64,000 bases of DNA from Acanthamoeba sp. SK_2022b (GCA_027943245.1 JANDJZ010000064.1:87273-151272), one strand, 5' to 3'. Counted from the stretch's first letter, positions 11,958 through 29,447 are shown. Notes: generated from the sequence alone by a model not told the origin. A program made the numbers and translations.

Positions 11958-14900
11958 ATGGAGGCGTTGGCGGGGTCTGCGAATCGTCAGCTCAAGCATC
12001 TGATCTCATGGAAGGACCTCCACACGGACTTAATTAAGGCAGATGTGCCCAGAGAAGAGCTCTCCCTCAATCTTCAGGTTTTCCACATCTTCTCTTTCTT
12101 TTTAAAATCTCAGCTAAGGCGAATTGCCAATCTTTCTTTTGTTGTCCTTGTGCATGTGCGCAGCGAATTGCGGCCACGCTGGCGGCAGTGGTTGTGCCGC
12201 TGGTGTGTGACCACGAGACGGAGGCGCTGGATGGCCTCGTTCAAGTCCTGGTGGAGCCGCGCCTCCTGCACAGCCCGTCCAAGCGGATACAAGGCCTCGT
12301 GCTGGCCTGCCTGCAACAGGCCCTGCGCATCCTTCGGCTCGAGCCAAAGCGGCGAGAGGACGCCACGCCGACGCCTCCGGAATCGCCTGCTGCCGAGGTC
12401 AGCCCTCCTCCGTCCTTGACTCCCGAACCTTCCTCACACTCACTGGTACGCTCTTACCGCTTCGTTCTTTTATCGTTTTGTTTCTCGTCTTCGTTCTTTT
12501 CCGTTCTTCATTCTCGTGGGGGAGGTTGTTGAAGTTGCGGTGTTGATATGATCGTAGTCGCAACAGAGGTCGCGAGAGCTCATGCCGCGGAGTTCGCCAA
12601 CGCCTCCGGGCGGTGAAATATGGCTCACCGCTGGAGGCGAGATGTGTCAACTCATCAGGTGCGGCACGCGATACACCCGCCCTCTTGAATCGAACGTGGC
12701 TCAATTCGCTCTCTTTGCGTTGCGTGTGTGCAGCGAAATGGATTGGGCCAGCACCCCGTTCGGTCCGCTGGCCGACTGGCCCCACACGCTCAAGATCGCT
12801 CTCGCCGTCTGTCTCTTCTCGCGCTTTCCATATGTGCGTGCTCGCTCTCGTCACTCACATACACTCGCTTGTGAGCCATTCTCTGCATTCATCGCAACTC
12901 ACACGCTCGCTCATGGAACAAAGGTAATCTACTGGGGCCCCGACTATCGCATGCTGTACAACGACGCCTACAGGCCCATCATGGGCGTGACCAAGCACCC
13001 CCGCTATTTAGGTATTAAGCCGCCACGTGACCCACCACATCCATGACTCACGATGCCTGGGGAACACGACTGGGATCAGGGGACACGTATGCTGCCTGCT
13101 GGCCCACGATGTGGGAGGAGCAGGACCGACTGCTGAGTTCCGTGGCGCGGTCGATGCGGTCCAACTGGGTGGAGGACCACTACAACCCGATGGACCGGAA
13201 CGGTTACCTGGAGGAGTGCTACTTCACCTACTCCTACAGCCCGCTGTTCCTGGACGACGGCTCCATCGGCGGTCTATTCACTGCCGTCACCGAGACCACG
13301 CTGCGGGTCATCGGCGAGCGTCAGATGAGGTGCGCCGCAGTGTCCTCGCAGAAGCGCTTCTGCGTGACCCCTGTATCCGGCCACTCACCGATCTGTGGCC
13401 GTTTCGTGCGCAATTCATGCTGACAGAACTCTTCGCGATCTGGCGACTCGCGGCGTCGAGGCCAAGACGGTCAAGGACGCCGTGCGCATCGTCAAGGAGA
13501 TATTCACGACCACCGGCAAGTTCGTTTCCCTTCATCCGTCTTTGCTCTTTTTTTGTCGACCTCCTCTTCAGATGGCACGCGCTCACCAACTTCTTATGTT
13601 TCTCACCCCTTCTCCGCACATCGCCACCCGGCAGGTACGACATTTCGTTTGCCAATATATTCATGATCGACGCACGGGGCCGGCAGGCGGTGCTGGCCGA
13701 GACCGCCGGCGATTTGACCAAGGGCTCCGTGATGTGTCCGGAGATTGTCACGCTCCCACGCCCCAAAGCATCGTACGACCTGCTCTGGCGCCACGTCTCC
13801 ACTCCTACTCGCATTCCTGTGCTTATCTCACGCTGTGTGCATGCGGCGTGTGTTGGCTCGCACAGGGACAGCAGCGACGACAGCAAGAGCGAAGACGATC
13901 AGGACGAGGAACAGGGCGGCGTGTGGTGCCCCATCTTCCACGAGGCCATTGTCAAGCGGGAGGCGCAGCAGCTGAGCCTTGCGCCGTTCGGGAGCGAGGT
14001 CCCGCCATGCACCGCGTGGAGCGATAGCCACGATGACCGCACCAGGTAGCTCCACTCTTCTTGACCGACTGTGTCGTCTGTTGTGTGTATCCGTGAGGGC
14101 AGCTCTAAACGTAACTCGTTCTCATTCGCGCGGGTACGCGGCTGTGCCTGGGTCGGTAGGTCGTGTCTCGTTCTGCCGCTGATATCGCACAGCGGTTCCG
14201 ACAAGGTGTTTGGCGTTCTAATGGCTGGCGTCAACCCTCGACACGAACTCGACGACAGCTATCAGTACGTGCTCCACCTCCCTTCTATCGTCGCCCCTCC
14301 AGGGTTGCTCCTCGGGCCAGCCTCTGACTCGCTGTTTTTCGGCCGACCAATAGCATATTTTTCAATTTGGTCGCCAACAACGTGTCGTCGATCATCATGA
14401 ACGCCACCGCCCGAGAAGAGGAGCGCCAACGCGCAGAGGTACGCCTTCTCGCCGCACGGAGCATTCGGATGACCACCAACGGACCGCCTGATGCCTCATG
14501 TGGCTGCGCAGGCGCTGACGGAGCTGGACCGGGCCAAGACGACGTTCTTCTCCAACATCTCGCACGAGTTCCGCACTCCGCTCACCCTCATGCTCGGCCC
14601 GCTCGAAGATTTGCTCGATCAGGCAGAACTGCAGATCGAGAAGGAGCAGCTCACGCTCATCCACCGCAACGCGCTGCGGCTCTACAAGCTGGTCAACTCT
14701 CTGCTCGACTTCTCGCGCCTCGAGGCCGGCCGTGCGCGGGCCCACTTCGAGCCGGTGTCGCTGGGGAGCTTCACGCAGGACCTCGCCTCCATCTTCCGCT
14801 CTGCCGCCGAACGGTATGCGCGCGCCATTCGCGGCCTTGCTGTGTGCGTGGGCGCCTGGCTATGTCTGCTGACAAAATGCACGGCGGCAGGGCCGGGTTG

Positions 14901-16210
14901 GAGCTGCTCCTGGAGTGTGACGAGCTGGAGCAACCGGTCTACGTGGACAAGGACATGTGGGAGAAGATCGTGCTCAACCTGCTCTCCAACGCGCTCAAGT
15001 TCACCATGCACGGCCACATTCACGTCGCCGTCAAGTCTGTCCTCGGTAGACTCCCTCTGCTCCCACAGAGCGCCTGTTGGGGCCAGCATGCGTGCTGAGC
15101 TATGGGGTTGGTTGCTGGGCCGCAGGAGCGAATGGGCAACAGGAAGCGGAGCTGATGGTGGCGGACACGGGGATCGGCATTCCAGCCGAGGAGGTGCCCA
15201 TGCTGGGCAAGCGGTTCCACCGCGTGCAGACGCCCGGCGGTCGCTCGCACGAGGGCACCGGCATCGGTTCGTCGTCTTTGCTTCTTCCCGCCAATTTGTT
15301 TATGGTTATTTATATTTATTATTTATTTTTCCTTTCGCTTGACGTGCACCCTCTTCCACAATCCAACACAGGCTTGGCGTTGGTGTACGAGCTGGTGCGG
15401 TTGCACGGCGGCACTGTCGACGCTACGAGCCAGCTCGGCTACGGCGCGACATTCCGAGTGCGCATTCCGTTCGGGGCTGCCCACCTGCCGCACGACCAGG
15501 TCCAGCACATCGCGCGCGCGCTCGCGCCCCCGCCCTCCTCATTCGCGACCGCCACGACCGCGGTCACCACGCCGGGACTGCTGGTGAGCTCGCTGCCAGT
15601 GCCGTCCGCGCTGGGCGAGCCCACCGGGGTGCCACACGGCATCGACATCGATCAGTCTGAGGGCACGCTGACCGACGCGCGCAACTACTCCAAGACGGCG
15701 TCGTGGTGGCTGCCCTCGATCGCCATCGCCGCGTCGTCTGCCTCGTCCGCCTCGAACCACTCCTCGGGGTCGAACCACTCCTCCTCATCGTCGGTCTCGA
15801 GCTCGCCCAGCCACTCGGACTCGGCGGGCTGGATGTCGAGCTCTCCGACGTTGACGGGATCGCCCGAGATGCCGTCGTCCCCGCGCTCGCGTACCTCGGC
15901 CACGTTCAGCATCGCCCCTTCTTCGAGCGCGAGCGCGCAAAGGACCAGACGGAAGTCGAGAACTGTACGTGCACGGCCCATCGCCTCTCGCTCGCATGCG
16001 CTGTTCTCTCCCCCCCCTCTCGCAGCGCTGGCCGGCCTCACCGGCTGGGCTTGCGGGACGTGCACACAGCGAGCAAAGCGCGACAAGAAGGCCAAGATCC
16101 TGCTGGCCGACGACAACTTTGACATGCGCGAATACGTGGCGCGCCTCCTCAGCGCCAAGTATGAGGTCATCAGCGTCTCCAACGGTGCGCCTTGCCCTCA
16201 AACCACTTTT

Positions 16211-16276
<66 letters not shown>

Positions 16277-16584
16277 AAAAACCAGTCGCCCTTGTACAAT
16301 GGCCACAGGGCTGGAGGCGCTGAGCGTGCTCAAGTCGAGCCCCGATGCGGTGGACCTGGTGCTGACGGACGTCATGATGCCCTTCCTCGACGGCTTCGGC
16401 CTTCTCAAGGAGCTCAGGTGACCCTCATTCACGCGCGTCAGCGTTTTATATTTATTTTATATTTATTTTATTAAATGGTTGGTGTGTGACTGTTCGCAGG
16501 TCGCGAGACGAGACTTGCACGCTGCCGGTGATCATGCTGTCGGCGCGAGCAGGCGAGGAGGCCAGCACCGAGGGCCTGGCCGAG

Positions 16585-16615
<31 letters not shown>

Positions 16616-19156
16616 CCGCGCGCGAGCTCCTGTCACGCGTGGCCTCTCACCTCAAAATGTCGCGCATGCGCAACGACGCCGCGCGCACTGAGACCACCCT
16701 GCGCTTGGAGGTGAGCGAGGGCAAGGAGCGGCTGGAGCGCATCCTGGCGTCGATCCAAGACGCCTTCATGTCGCTCGATGCGCGCCAGCGATACTCGTTC
16801 GTCAACACCAACGCGGCCATCCTGCTCGGCGCCAAGAAAGAAGGTGCGTGGCTCCGCCAGGAGGAGAGACCGCTTTTCTTTCATTTTTGCTTGGTTTTTT
16901 TCTGGTTTTTTTTAATTTACTAATCAATTAATATGAATTCATATTAATTGTTGGCGGTGCTGTCGTCCATGAAACTCCAGAGATGCTCGGCCACAGGGTG
17001 TCGCGCTACATGATCGACACCGAGGACGGCCTCGTGGCGCGCAGCCTGGAGCGGGCCATCCGGGAGGGCGTCGACCTCGTCTTCGATTTCCACTACGCTC
17101 CGCGCGACTGCTGGTAACACAACAACCAAACTTCGAAGCTTGCCTCCGCTTCCGCTCGCTGCGCGCTGACGCACACCCGCGCATGTCACACACGTGCCAC
17201 ACGCAGGTATGAGGTCAGGATATATCCGGGAGCGGACGGCGGGGTGTCCATATTCACGATCGACGTTACGCTGCGCAAGAAGGCTGAAGCCAGGCTCGCG
17301 CTTCTGGCCAAGGTCGGTCGCATGCTGACCACCAGCGTGGAGAGCCACCTGCCCACCGTGCTCAACTCGGCCCTCGATGTCATCGAGGGTGCTCCCTCCC
17401 TCCCTCCCTCTCGCACGCGTGGTTGTCGACACAAATTTATCGCTCACACGGCGCACTCACCTGGCATGGACAGGCTCGGTGGTGGCCGACTGGAGCGTTT
17501 TGGACGTGGTGGCCGAGAACGGCTCCCTCCAACGCATCGCCACTTCCAACGCCCCCACGCACCTGTGGCAGATCCATCGCCTCGGCAAGGACCTCGGTAC
17601 CCCTCGCCAACGCAAAACTTGCATTCTCATCCACGTGCTCACGTTTTTTGTGCGCTCACACACGCGTGACTGTGACGACAGCAGAAGAGGCGGCGGCGCT
17701 CGACAAGTACTACAAGGTGCTGCGATTGTGCAACGGCGAACGAATTGGGATCGAGTCCCGCCTCGTGCCGAGCGAGAATTTTGTGGTCCACGTGCTACAG
17801 GGCCACGGGCGGGTCTACGGCGCCTGGCTCTTTGTGCGCCATGCGCAAATGCACAGCGACTTCCTGGTATCCCTCGCACATCATCATCGGCGCACACGCA
17901 CACACGCACACGCATACATGCACACCGGTGGTCACTAACGCCATCTCGCACGCTCGCGCAGAGCGAGGACAAGGCCGTATGCGCGGAGCTGGCGCTGCGT
18001 GCGGGGATGGCCATCGACAACGCGCGGCTGTATCGCGAGGCCGAGAGCGCCAACCGGGCCAAGGACCACTTCCTGGCGGCGCTGTCGCACGAGCTGCGCA
18101 CGCCGCTCACTCCCGCGCTCCTCCTCTCCGAGTCCCTCCTCAGTACGCGCGCCTCTCCTCTCGTGCATGTGCGCACGCATCCGTCTGTAGTGTGTGTGTG
18201 TGTGGTGTGTGCGCTGATCGGTTGGATGGTGTAGGCGAGGGGCTGTCGCCGCAGCTGGACGAGAACGTGCGCATCATCCACGAGTCGGTCGAGCTCGAGG
18301 TGCAGCTCATCGACGATCTGCTCGACCTCACCAAGATCTCGCGCAACAAGCTCAAGCTCAACCTGCAAGACGTGGCCGTGCACGATATCGTCGGCCGCAC
18401 GGTGCAGATCGTAGCTCATGAGGTCAGCGCCAAGAAGCTCACCATCACCCGCGACCTCCGCGCCACCGCCGACCGCCTCATCGGCGACCCCGCTAGGTAA
18501 CTTTTTTGATGATTTATTTTTAATTTTCAATCTGATTTATTTTTCCATAAATGTTTAATTGATATCTTATTTCATTTTTTTTTCAATATGAATTACAGGT
18601 TACAGCAAGTTTTTTGGAATATTGTGAAGAATGCGGTCAAGTTCACGCCGGAGGGCGGCGCCATCACCATCCGCTCCTCCAACTACGTCATCGACCGTCC
18701 GCTCGGTGCCGCTGCCGAGCCGGCCGGCGAGACTCCGCAGGCCGTGGAGCGTGTGGTGATGCTGCGGGTGGCGATCACCGACACGGGCATCGGCATCGAG
18801 AGCCACGTGTTGCCGCACCTGTTCCGCGCCTTCGAGCAGGGCGACTCGTCGATCACCGTGCGGTTCGGCGGCCTCGGCCTCGGCCTCGCCATCTCCCGGT
18901 ACGCGCCCCTCCCTTCCCTCTCACTCACGGCTTCGGGGAGGAGACGACGATGGCGATGCTCACTTCGCGGATGATTTTTTGTCGACAACAACAGATCGTT
19001 CGTGGAGATGCACAGGGGCAAGCTGAAGGCGGCAAGCGAGGGCAAGAACAAGGGCGCCACCTTCGTCGTCCACCTCCCCACCGTACGCGCCCACATGCCG
19101 TCTCTCTCTCTCTCTCACTCTCTCGCAAACGACCGATGCCAATGGGCAAAACCAAC

Positions 19157-19219
<63 letters not shown>

Positions 19220-19984
19220 AGATACAACAGGCGGGCAGCACGTCGCCCGACGGCGAAGGCGGACTGACCTCGCTGCTACCCCGCAGGCCGTCGCCCGACT
19301 ACGACGTCGCGCCAGCCTCGCCCGGCGAGATGGTGCCGCTCTCGCCGCCCGAACCGTCGCTGGCCCACGCCGAACCAGTCGCTCGTTCCTAAAAGGCATG
19401 GCTATCTCTCTATCTCTCTCCGCCTCCCCCCCTCCATTCTCCCACTCTCGGTCTTTTCCAGCGATGCAGGCCGCTCGTGCATTGCGTGCTGACGGGATTG
19501 AGGGGTTGGGACGAGCAGGTGTTGCTGGTGGAGGACAACAAGAGCACGCTCATGATCATGTCACGCCTCCTGCGCCAGAAGCTGGACTACAACGTGCTGG
19601 TGGCGTCGTCGGTGGCCGACGCGCTGCGCGTGGCCGACGAAGAGCACGGCGCATTCGACCTGGTCATCAGCGACATCGGCCTCCCCGACGGATCGGGCCT
19701 CGAGCTCATGGCCGCCCTCAAGGCCAAGTACAACCTGCGTGTACGTCTGCACTGAACCCCCCCCTGTTTTAAGCGTGAGGTTGGAGTTTGCATGCTGACA
19801 CGTCACAACGCAGGGCATCGCGTTATCGGGCTACGGCATGGAGGAGGACCTCAAGCGGAGCAGAGAGGCCGGCTTCGCGCTCCACCTCACCAAGCCCGTC
19901 CACTTCACCGCCCTCTCCTCAGCCATCCGCCAGCTCTTTGATCCCTCCTCGACTGAGCGCCAGCAGACCAACCCCGCCTCGTGA
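11958..19984 (+). CDS. Double hybrid histidine kinase, copy 2
   Basis: Tandem paralogue of the gene at 3456, 254 bases downstream and with the same domain order. PAS-like module (12735-13330; DWASTPFGP, MLYNDAYRPIMG); GAF-like (13420-14270; ends VNPRHELDDSY); HisKA with His 14563-14565; HATPase (14890-15470; DTGIGIP, RLHGGTVDATSQLG); Ser-rich linker; receiver 1 with Asp 16368-16370; PAS (16700-17290); GAF (17290-17990); second HisKA with His 18088-18090; second HATPase (18590-19082; DTGIGIE, GGLGLGLAIS); receiver 2 with Asp 19672-19674. The stop is TGA 19982-19984. The linker before receiver 2 reads into an in-frame TAA at 19390-19392, so an intron must remove it: either a weak donor (gtcgct or gttcct, near 19378-19386) joined to an acceptor at 19461 or 19518, or the last receiver is not part of the main product. 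Three introns (14439-14511, 14814-14890, 16418-16499) are absent from copy 1. Confidence 0.88.
16211..16276. repeat. (GTGCTC)11 hexanucleotide repeat
   Basis: Eleven perfect copies inside the intron that splits receiver 1 of kinase copy 2. The intron position matches copy 1, where the same intron is AT-rich and lacks the repeat. Confidence 0.95.
19163..19217. repeat. (CA)n microsatellite forming a 3' splice site
   Basis: A CA run ending in CAG directly before the linker exon that starts at 19219 in kinase copy 2. This is the same kind of acceptor as at 4659-4719. Confidence 0.88.
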
Positions 19985-20121
19985 CCGCTTGCCTCGTCAT
20001 GACCAAACAGTCCCGACGAAAACAACAGGGGCAAGAGGTGGGCGTGTAGCTATGTCCGGTATCGTATAAATGTCATATTATTTGGACGGTATGCCATGTG
20101 TTCTTTGACAAGGTTGGCCCA

Positions 20122-21808
20122 TTACGAGACGAGGCAGTTGCCACCTCGTTTCGCGTGCGCCGGAGGAGGGCCGCCGTGGAGGGGCGGGTCAGGGGCTGCT
20201 GGCGTGAGGCCACCTACGGTGGGCTGGGGGGCAGCCGGGATGGGCTGGGGGGCAGCCGGAATGGGCTGGGGGGCAGCCGTGGTGGGCCGGGCGGGGGGCT
20301 TGCTCGGAGGAGGAGCAGGAGCGGACGGCTTCTTGGGCGGCGCTCCGCGTGCTCGGTTGCGCACCTCCTTGTCGAGCTCAGGCGGCAGCGCGGCGAATGT
20401 CTCCGTGCCGCGCACGTCTTCAAAGTTGCGCACCATGAAATTCAAGCAGTATGCCCGCAGGCGCGGAGCCTGATGATGAGGATGTGTGCGGGTGCGTGCG
20501 TTAGAAGAAAGGCAGCGTCTGTGGCAAGGGCGAAGTAGGCGACGTGTACCTGATACATGTCGGCGCCGTGGAAGACGTAGGCCACGTTGTCGACGTCAAT
20601 GTCCTTCTGTATGCGAATCTCACAGATGCTCTTCATTCGGGGCAGCATGAAGCGATCGGCGATGGCGATCAGATCGATCGCCGTGTTGGCGTCGACGCCC
20701 GCGAGCGAGTCGGTGTAGAGGAAGGCGAGCAGGTGGACGAACAAGCCCGCCTCCACCTCCTCGCTCAGATCTACCACTCCCAGCTCGCTCTCTCGCATTC
20801 CTGGCGTTCCACACATCCACGCACACGCACACGCACACGCACACGCACACGCACACGCACACGCACACGCACAGAAGATCGACGGTCAACACTCCTGAAG
20901 GCAAATGGGTGTCGGCGGGATTGCTGGGAGGCATACCGCTGGCGAACATGAGCCTGAAGTATTCGCAGGACGACGTGATGATCAACTTGTGCGCCCACAT
21001 GTACTGGCCACCGACGGCAAACTTGACGTCGGCGCATCGCTCCTGCACCATCTGCCGCTCCACCTCGCTCGCCTTGGCCTCGGCAGCATCCCCCTCCTCC
21101 CCCTCTTCGTTCTCTTTCGCTCTTTCCTGCCTTCTCCTCTCCTTCTCTTTCCCTTTCTCTTCGACCACCTTGGGGAGGGGCTCGGTCACGCGCCTCGGGG
21201 TTTCATCGTGGCCGCCGCCGTCGTAGTCGTCGTCATCGGAGTCGGTTTCGTTTTCTACGCTGGCAAAGGCCAGGAGTTGGGGCTCGACGAGCCAACGGAG
21301 GTCCAAGGCGAGCGAGGACGACGGCACCTCGACGTCGAGCCCGCGGCTGCGCGTCGCGCGCTGGCACAGCTTCCTCAGGCGGGTGATGCGAAAGTACTTG
21401 GCCGCCCTGGCCAGCTCCTTGTACCACGCACGCCTGTTGGCCTCCTCCTCCTCCTTCTCCGCCTCTCCGCCTTCCTCTTGCTCTCGCTCTTCGACTTCGC
21501 TCTTCTTGGCCTTCGCTTTCGCTTTCTTCTTCATTTTCTTGGCGCGGTCGACGTGTTCGTATTCTTTGGGAACGCTGAGCTTGTCGGTGTAGAGGTACTG
21601 CAGGAGTGCCACGACGATCGGATACGAGAAGACCGCGGCGCGCTTGTCGCTCACCTTGCGTCCGTCATCAGCGCTGGGGAAGATGAGGGTGGCAATGCCG
21701 TCCGGGGCGTCGTGGGCCCATCGGAACCCGCTGAGCTCGTCGGCCTGCAGCGCTTGCCAGTGCTTACACCTCGCCGCCAGAATGCTACGAGACACCGCAC
21801 GCACGCAG

Positions 21809-21841
<33 letters not shown>

Positions 21842-22727
21842 GAAGCGCAGCGCAGTGATGAGCGCAACGTAGAGAGTCTACGCGCGTTGAGGGATGGGAT
21901 GAGGCACCATTTGTGGGCGAGAATTTGGTGGCCGTCCACAACGATGCGGATGTCGGCAAACTGGGGCGAGTCGAGCGAGCAGTGGAGGTGGCGGGCGATG
22001 TAGGTGTTCTCGTCCGCCAGGATCGCCGTCCGATCTCCACCGCACGCCACCTGCGCCACTACCGTCCCCTGTTGTGCCATCACACCAGCGCCATGGGCGA
22101 CATTTTTTGGCAACAATCAATATTGGGTTGAAAAAATAAGATAAAAACAAAAATTCAAAAACATAGCAACAATGATCAACGTAATACAAATAAATAAATA
22201 GATGATTAAAAAATGGTACCTCCAGGGCTTTGAGCTTGACCGGTTGGATCTCGTTCGCGAAGTTGCGCCAAGGGTCCGGCAGAGTCCACGTGTAGGCCTC
22301 TCTAAAGGCACTCACGCCCATCGCCGTGTTCCTGCGTGGGTGGACACCATCGGCTCCCCCCTCAGCACGAAACCCAATCCGGCGATAATAAATAATAAAT
22401 AATAAATAATAAATAATTTACCGGTAGACTGCGACCTGGAGCAAGCGGATGCCGACGAGCGGTTTCACAACGCTCGCCGCGATGCGATGCGGCTTGGAGT
22501 CGTCCACCTCGAGGGGAGTGCTTTGATAGGTCCCCAGAGCGTAGAACCTGCGATCTCAGCTGAGGTGAGTGTGGCGTGCGCGTCAACTCCCAATTGTGTG
22601 GCCCGGCAGGATCCGGGAGGGGAGGGCAGACCGTACCCGCCCCAACCATATCCGCTGGGTATGCCCTTGCGGGTTTTCTTGAAGTAGTCGAGGTCGTGAG
22701 CGATGACCACCTCTCCATGCACTGCGG

Positions 22728-22800
<73 letters not shown>

Positions 22801-23820
22801 GACGTTAAGGCACGACACTCACGAACCACATTGGATACGACACGAAGGAGCGAGGGGAGGATGAGCGCACCAGTGAGTCCGACGACGTTGAAGTCGCCGC
22901 ACGCCACCTGCGCCACCTTGTAGCCGTCAAAGGCTTCGATCGGTGTAGGGCGATGGAATCGGTGGAGGTCGGCGTGACCGTTGGTGGGATCCTTCAGCAC
23001 GCCGCCGCCCCATGCCCACACTCGATTGTCCTCTGTGCGCACAGAGTCAACGGGTGGGCATCCGTACATGCGTGTGCGGGCGCGTGCTGGGGCCTGTACC
23101 CGTGACAGCGATGGTTTGGTGCGGTCCGCAGGCGATCGACACGATCTTACCCTTTATAGCCTTGGAGATCAGGTACGGGTCGCGGTGGTTGCACTGCGTG
23201 CAGGACTTGGCGGCCTGATATTCGCCCCACACATACAGATCACCATTGTCTGCGCATATGGCTGAGCATTAATATTTGAAAATCAACGGAAAATGGAGAA
23301 AATTATGATGAACAAAATAAAAGTACTGTACTCACCGGCGAGCACGGCTGTATGGTAGGCGCCACATGCTATCTGGCGGATGACGACCCCGGCCAGGCTG
23401 TCTACGCGCACGGGAAGCACCTCCGGCGCCGCTACGCTGCCGGATCCCACAAAGTCGACTCTGTTGCCCCTGAGCACAAATTCGGAGGCCAAACCGGCGA
23501 TGACATTGTTCAGCCATCTGATGAGACTCAGCCCACACACGCCCCCCAATGCAGCCACATGCATAACCCACGACGTTCTCGAACGAGTTACCAGAAGTAG
23601 ACCTCTCCGGTCGAGGTGGCCGCTACGGTGTGGTCCCTGGCGCGGAGAGAAAGGCAAGAATTGAGCAAGTGGTGCAGACTCAAGTACTTGAGTATGCGGT
23701 ACCGGCCGCAGGCGACGGTGGTGATGTGGTGCTGCCGCAAGGTTTCCACGAGGCGAGGCACATCGGTGTCCTTCTTATCGCCATGCCCCAGTTGCCTGTG
23801 TGTCTCGCACGTGAGCGTGT

Positions 23821-23865
<45 letters not shown>

Positions 23866-24428
23866 TGTGTGGTGTGTGTGCAGCACAGCCGGAAGGTGAA
23901 ACATACCCCAGACGACCGCTGCCGTACGTGTACACGGCTCCGGTGTCTGGCCCACAACAGTACACAACGCGTAGAATGGGCTGAGTTGGGCGGGGGGAAG
24001 AAAAGAGGAGCGCCGAGGTGTACCGGTGGCGACGGCAACGTGTGCGCTGCCGCAGGCGATCGAGCATGCGTTGTTGAGGTCCTCTTCGAGCCGCACGTTC
24101 AGAAGCTCGCTGTCCCCCTGCTCGTCGTCGCTACCGCTCCCCAAAGGTGGGTTCTCTCCTTGTTTGTTGTGTGCCTCGGCTACGCTCTCTAGCTCCTGTC
24201 AGGTCGACCACATAAACGCACCATCAGCTCCTCCCTACGGCCTCACTCCTGGCGCGTGCGAACCTCGTTGGAAAGGCTGAAGATCTGACCCACCCCTTCA
24301 CGTTGGTGTGAATGAGTTAAATTCATCGATTATTATTATTGATAATAAATTAAATTAAATATTAAAAAATAAAAATATTAAATTATAACATAATTAAAAG
24401 GCTGGGACGCACAGCGACTAGCCGCCAT
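20122..24428 (-). CDS. RCC1-repeat protein with two BTB/POZ domains
   Basis: Read right to left: several RCC1-type beta-propeller blades, each with the hallmark core (ACGSAHVAVATG about 24030; VACGRYR about 23700; ACGAYHTAVLAG about 23340; ACGPHQTIAVTG about 23120; ACGDFNVVGLTG about 22890; ACGGDRTAILA about 22030), then BTB domain 1 (ADIRIVVDGHQILAHKWCLI, about 21890-21960) with a long Lys/Glu-rich insert, and BTB domain 2 (ADVKFAVGGQYMWAHKLIIT, about 20960-21040). The tail is proline-rich. The stop is TAA at 20122-20124. BTB proteins of this kind often act as CUL3 ubiquitin-ligase adaptors; that role is inference here. The 5' end is uncertain: the first secure coding exon is about 24020-24193, a short exon (IFSLSNE) seems to lie near 24270-24290, and ATG 24428 is the best initiator candidate beyond an AT-rich intron. 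Confidence 0.78.
20213..20283. repeat. 21-bp coding tandem repeat (Pro/Ala-rich tail)
   Basis: Three near-identical 21-bp units (core gggctggggggcagcc) in the last exon of the RCC1-BTB gene. On the minus strand they code a repeated IPAAPQP motif. Confidence 0.85.
20821..20872. repeat. (CACACG)n repeat in RCC1-BTB intron
   Basis: A hexanucleotide run inside the intron that splits BTB domain 2. A second repeat, (ACGC)n at about 21797-21839, lies in the intron that splits BTB domain 1. Confidence 0.9.
22729..22799. repeat. (CA)n microsatellite, RCC1-BTB intron
   Basis: One of the longest dinucleotide runs of the window. In the transcript it is (UG)n upstream of a CAG acceptor. A shorter related GT run lies at about 23825-23880 in another intron of the same gene. 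Confidence 0.93.
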
Positions 24429-24663
24429 GCTTGGTTGTTGCTATATTCTCAACTGGGTCTGTAGGGGCTTCCTGTTACGAGTGTTCAAGGGTGTTGTCTA
24501 TTTGCCCTCTTATTAATATCTTTTCACTCCTGAAAGGGCCACCGCGGCTTCTCCGTGCCGTTCACTGCACCTGACGCTCTGTGGGGACGGAACCAGCTGT
24601 TCTTTGGTTCAGCTAAAGGCCTAGAAAGCAAAAGGTGGCCAGCTTTTTCTCCAACCCCAACAA

Positions 24664-29447
<4,784 letters not shown>

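Noticed and set aside
3456..19984. Bacterial contamination as the source of the kinase genes
   Set aside because: Both genes are cut by many GT-AG introns and lie among spliced eukaryotic genes.
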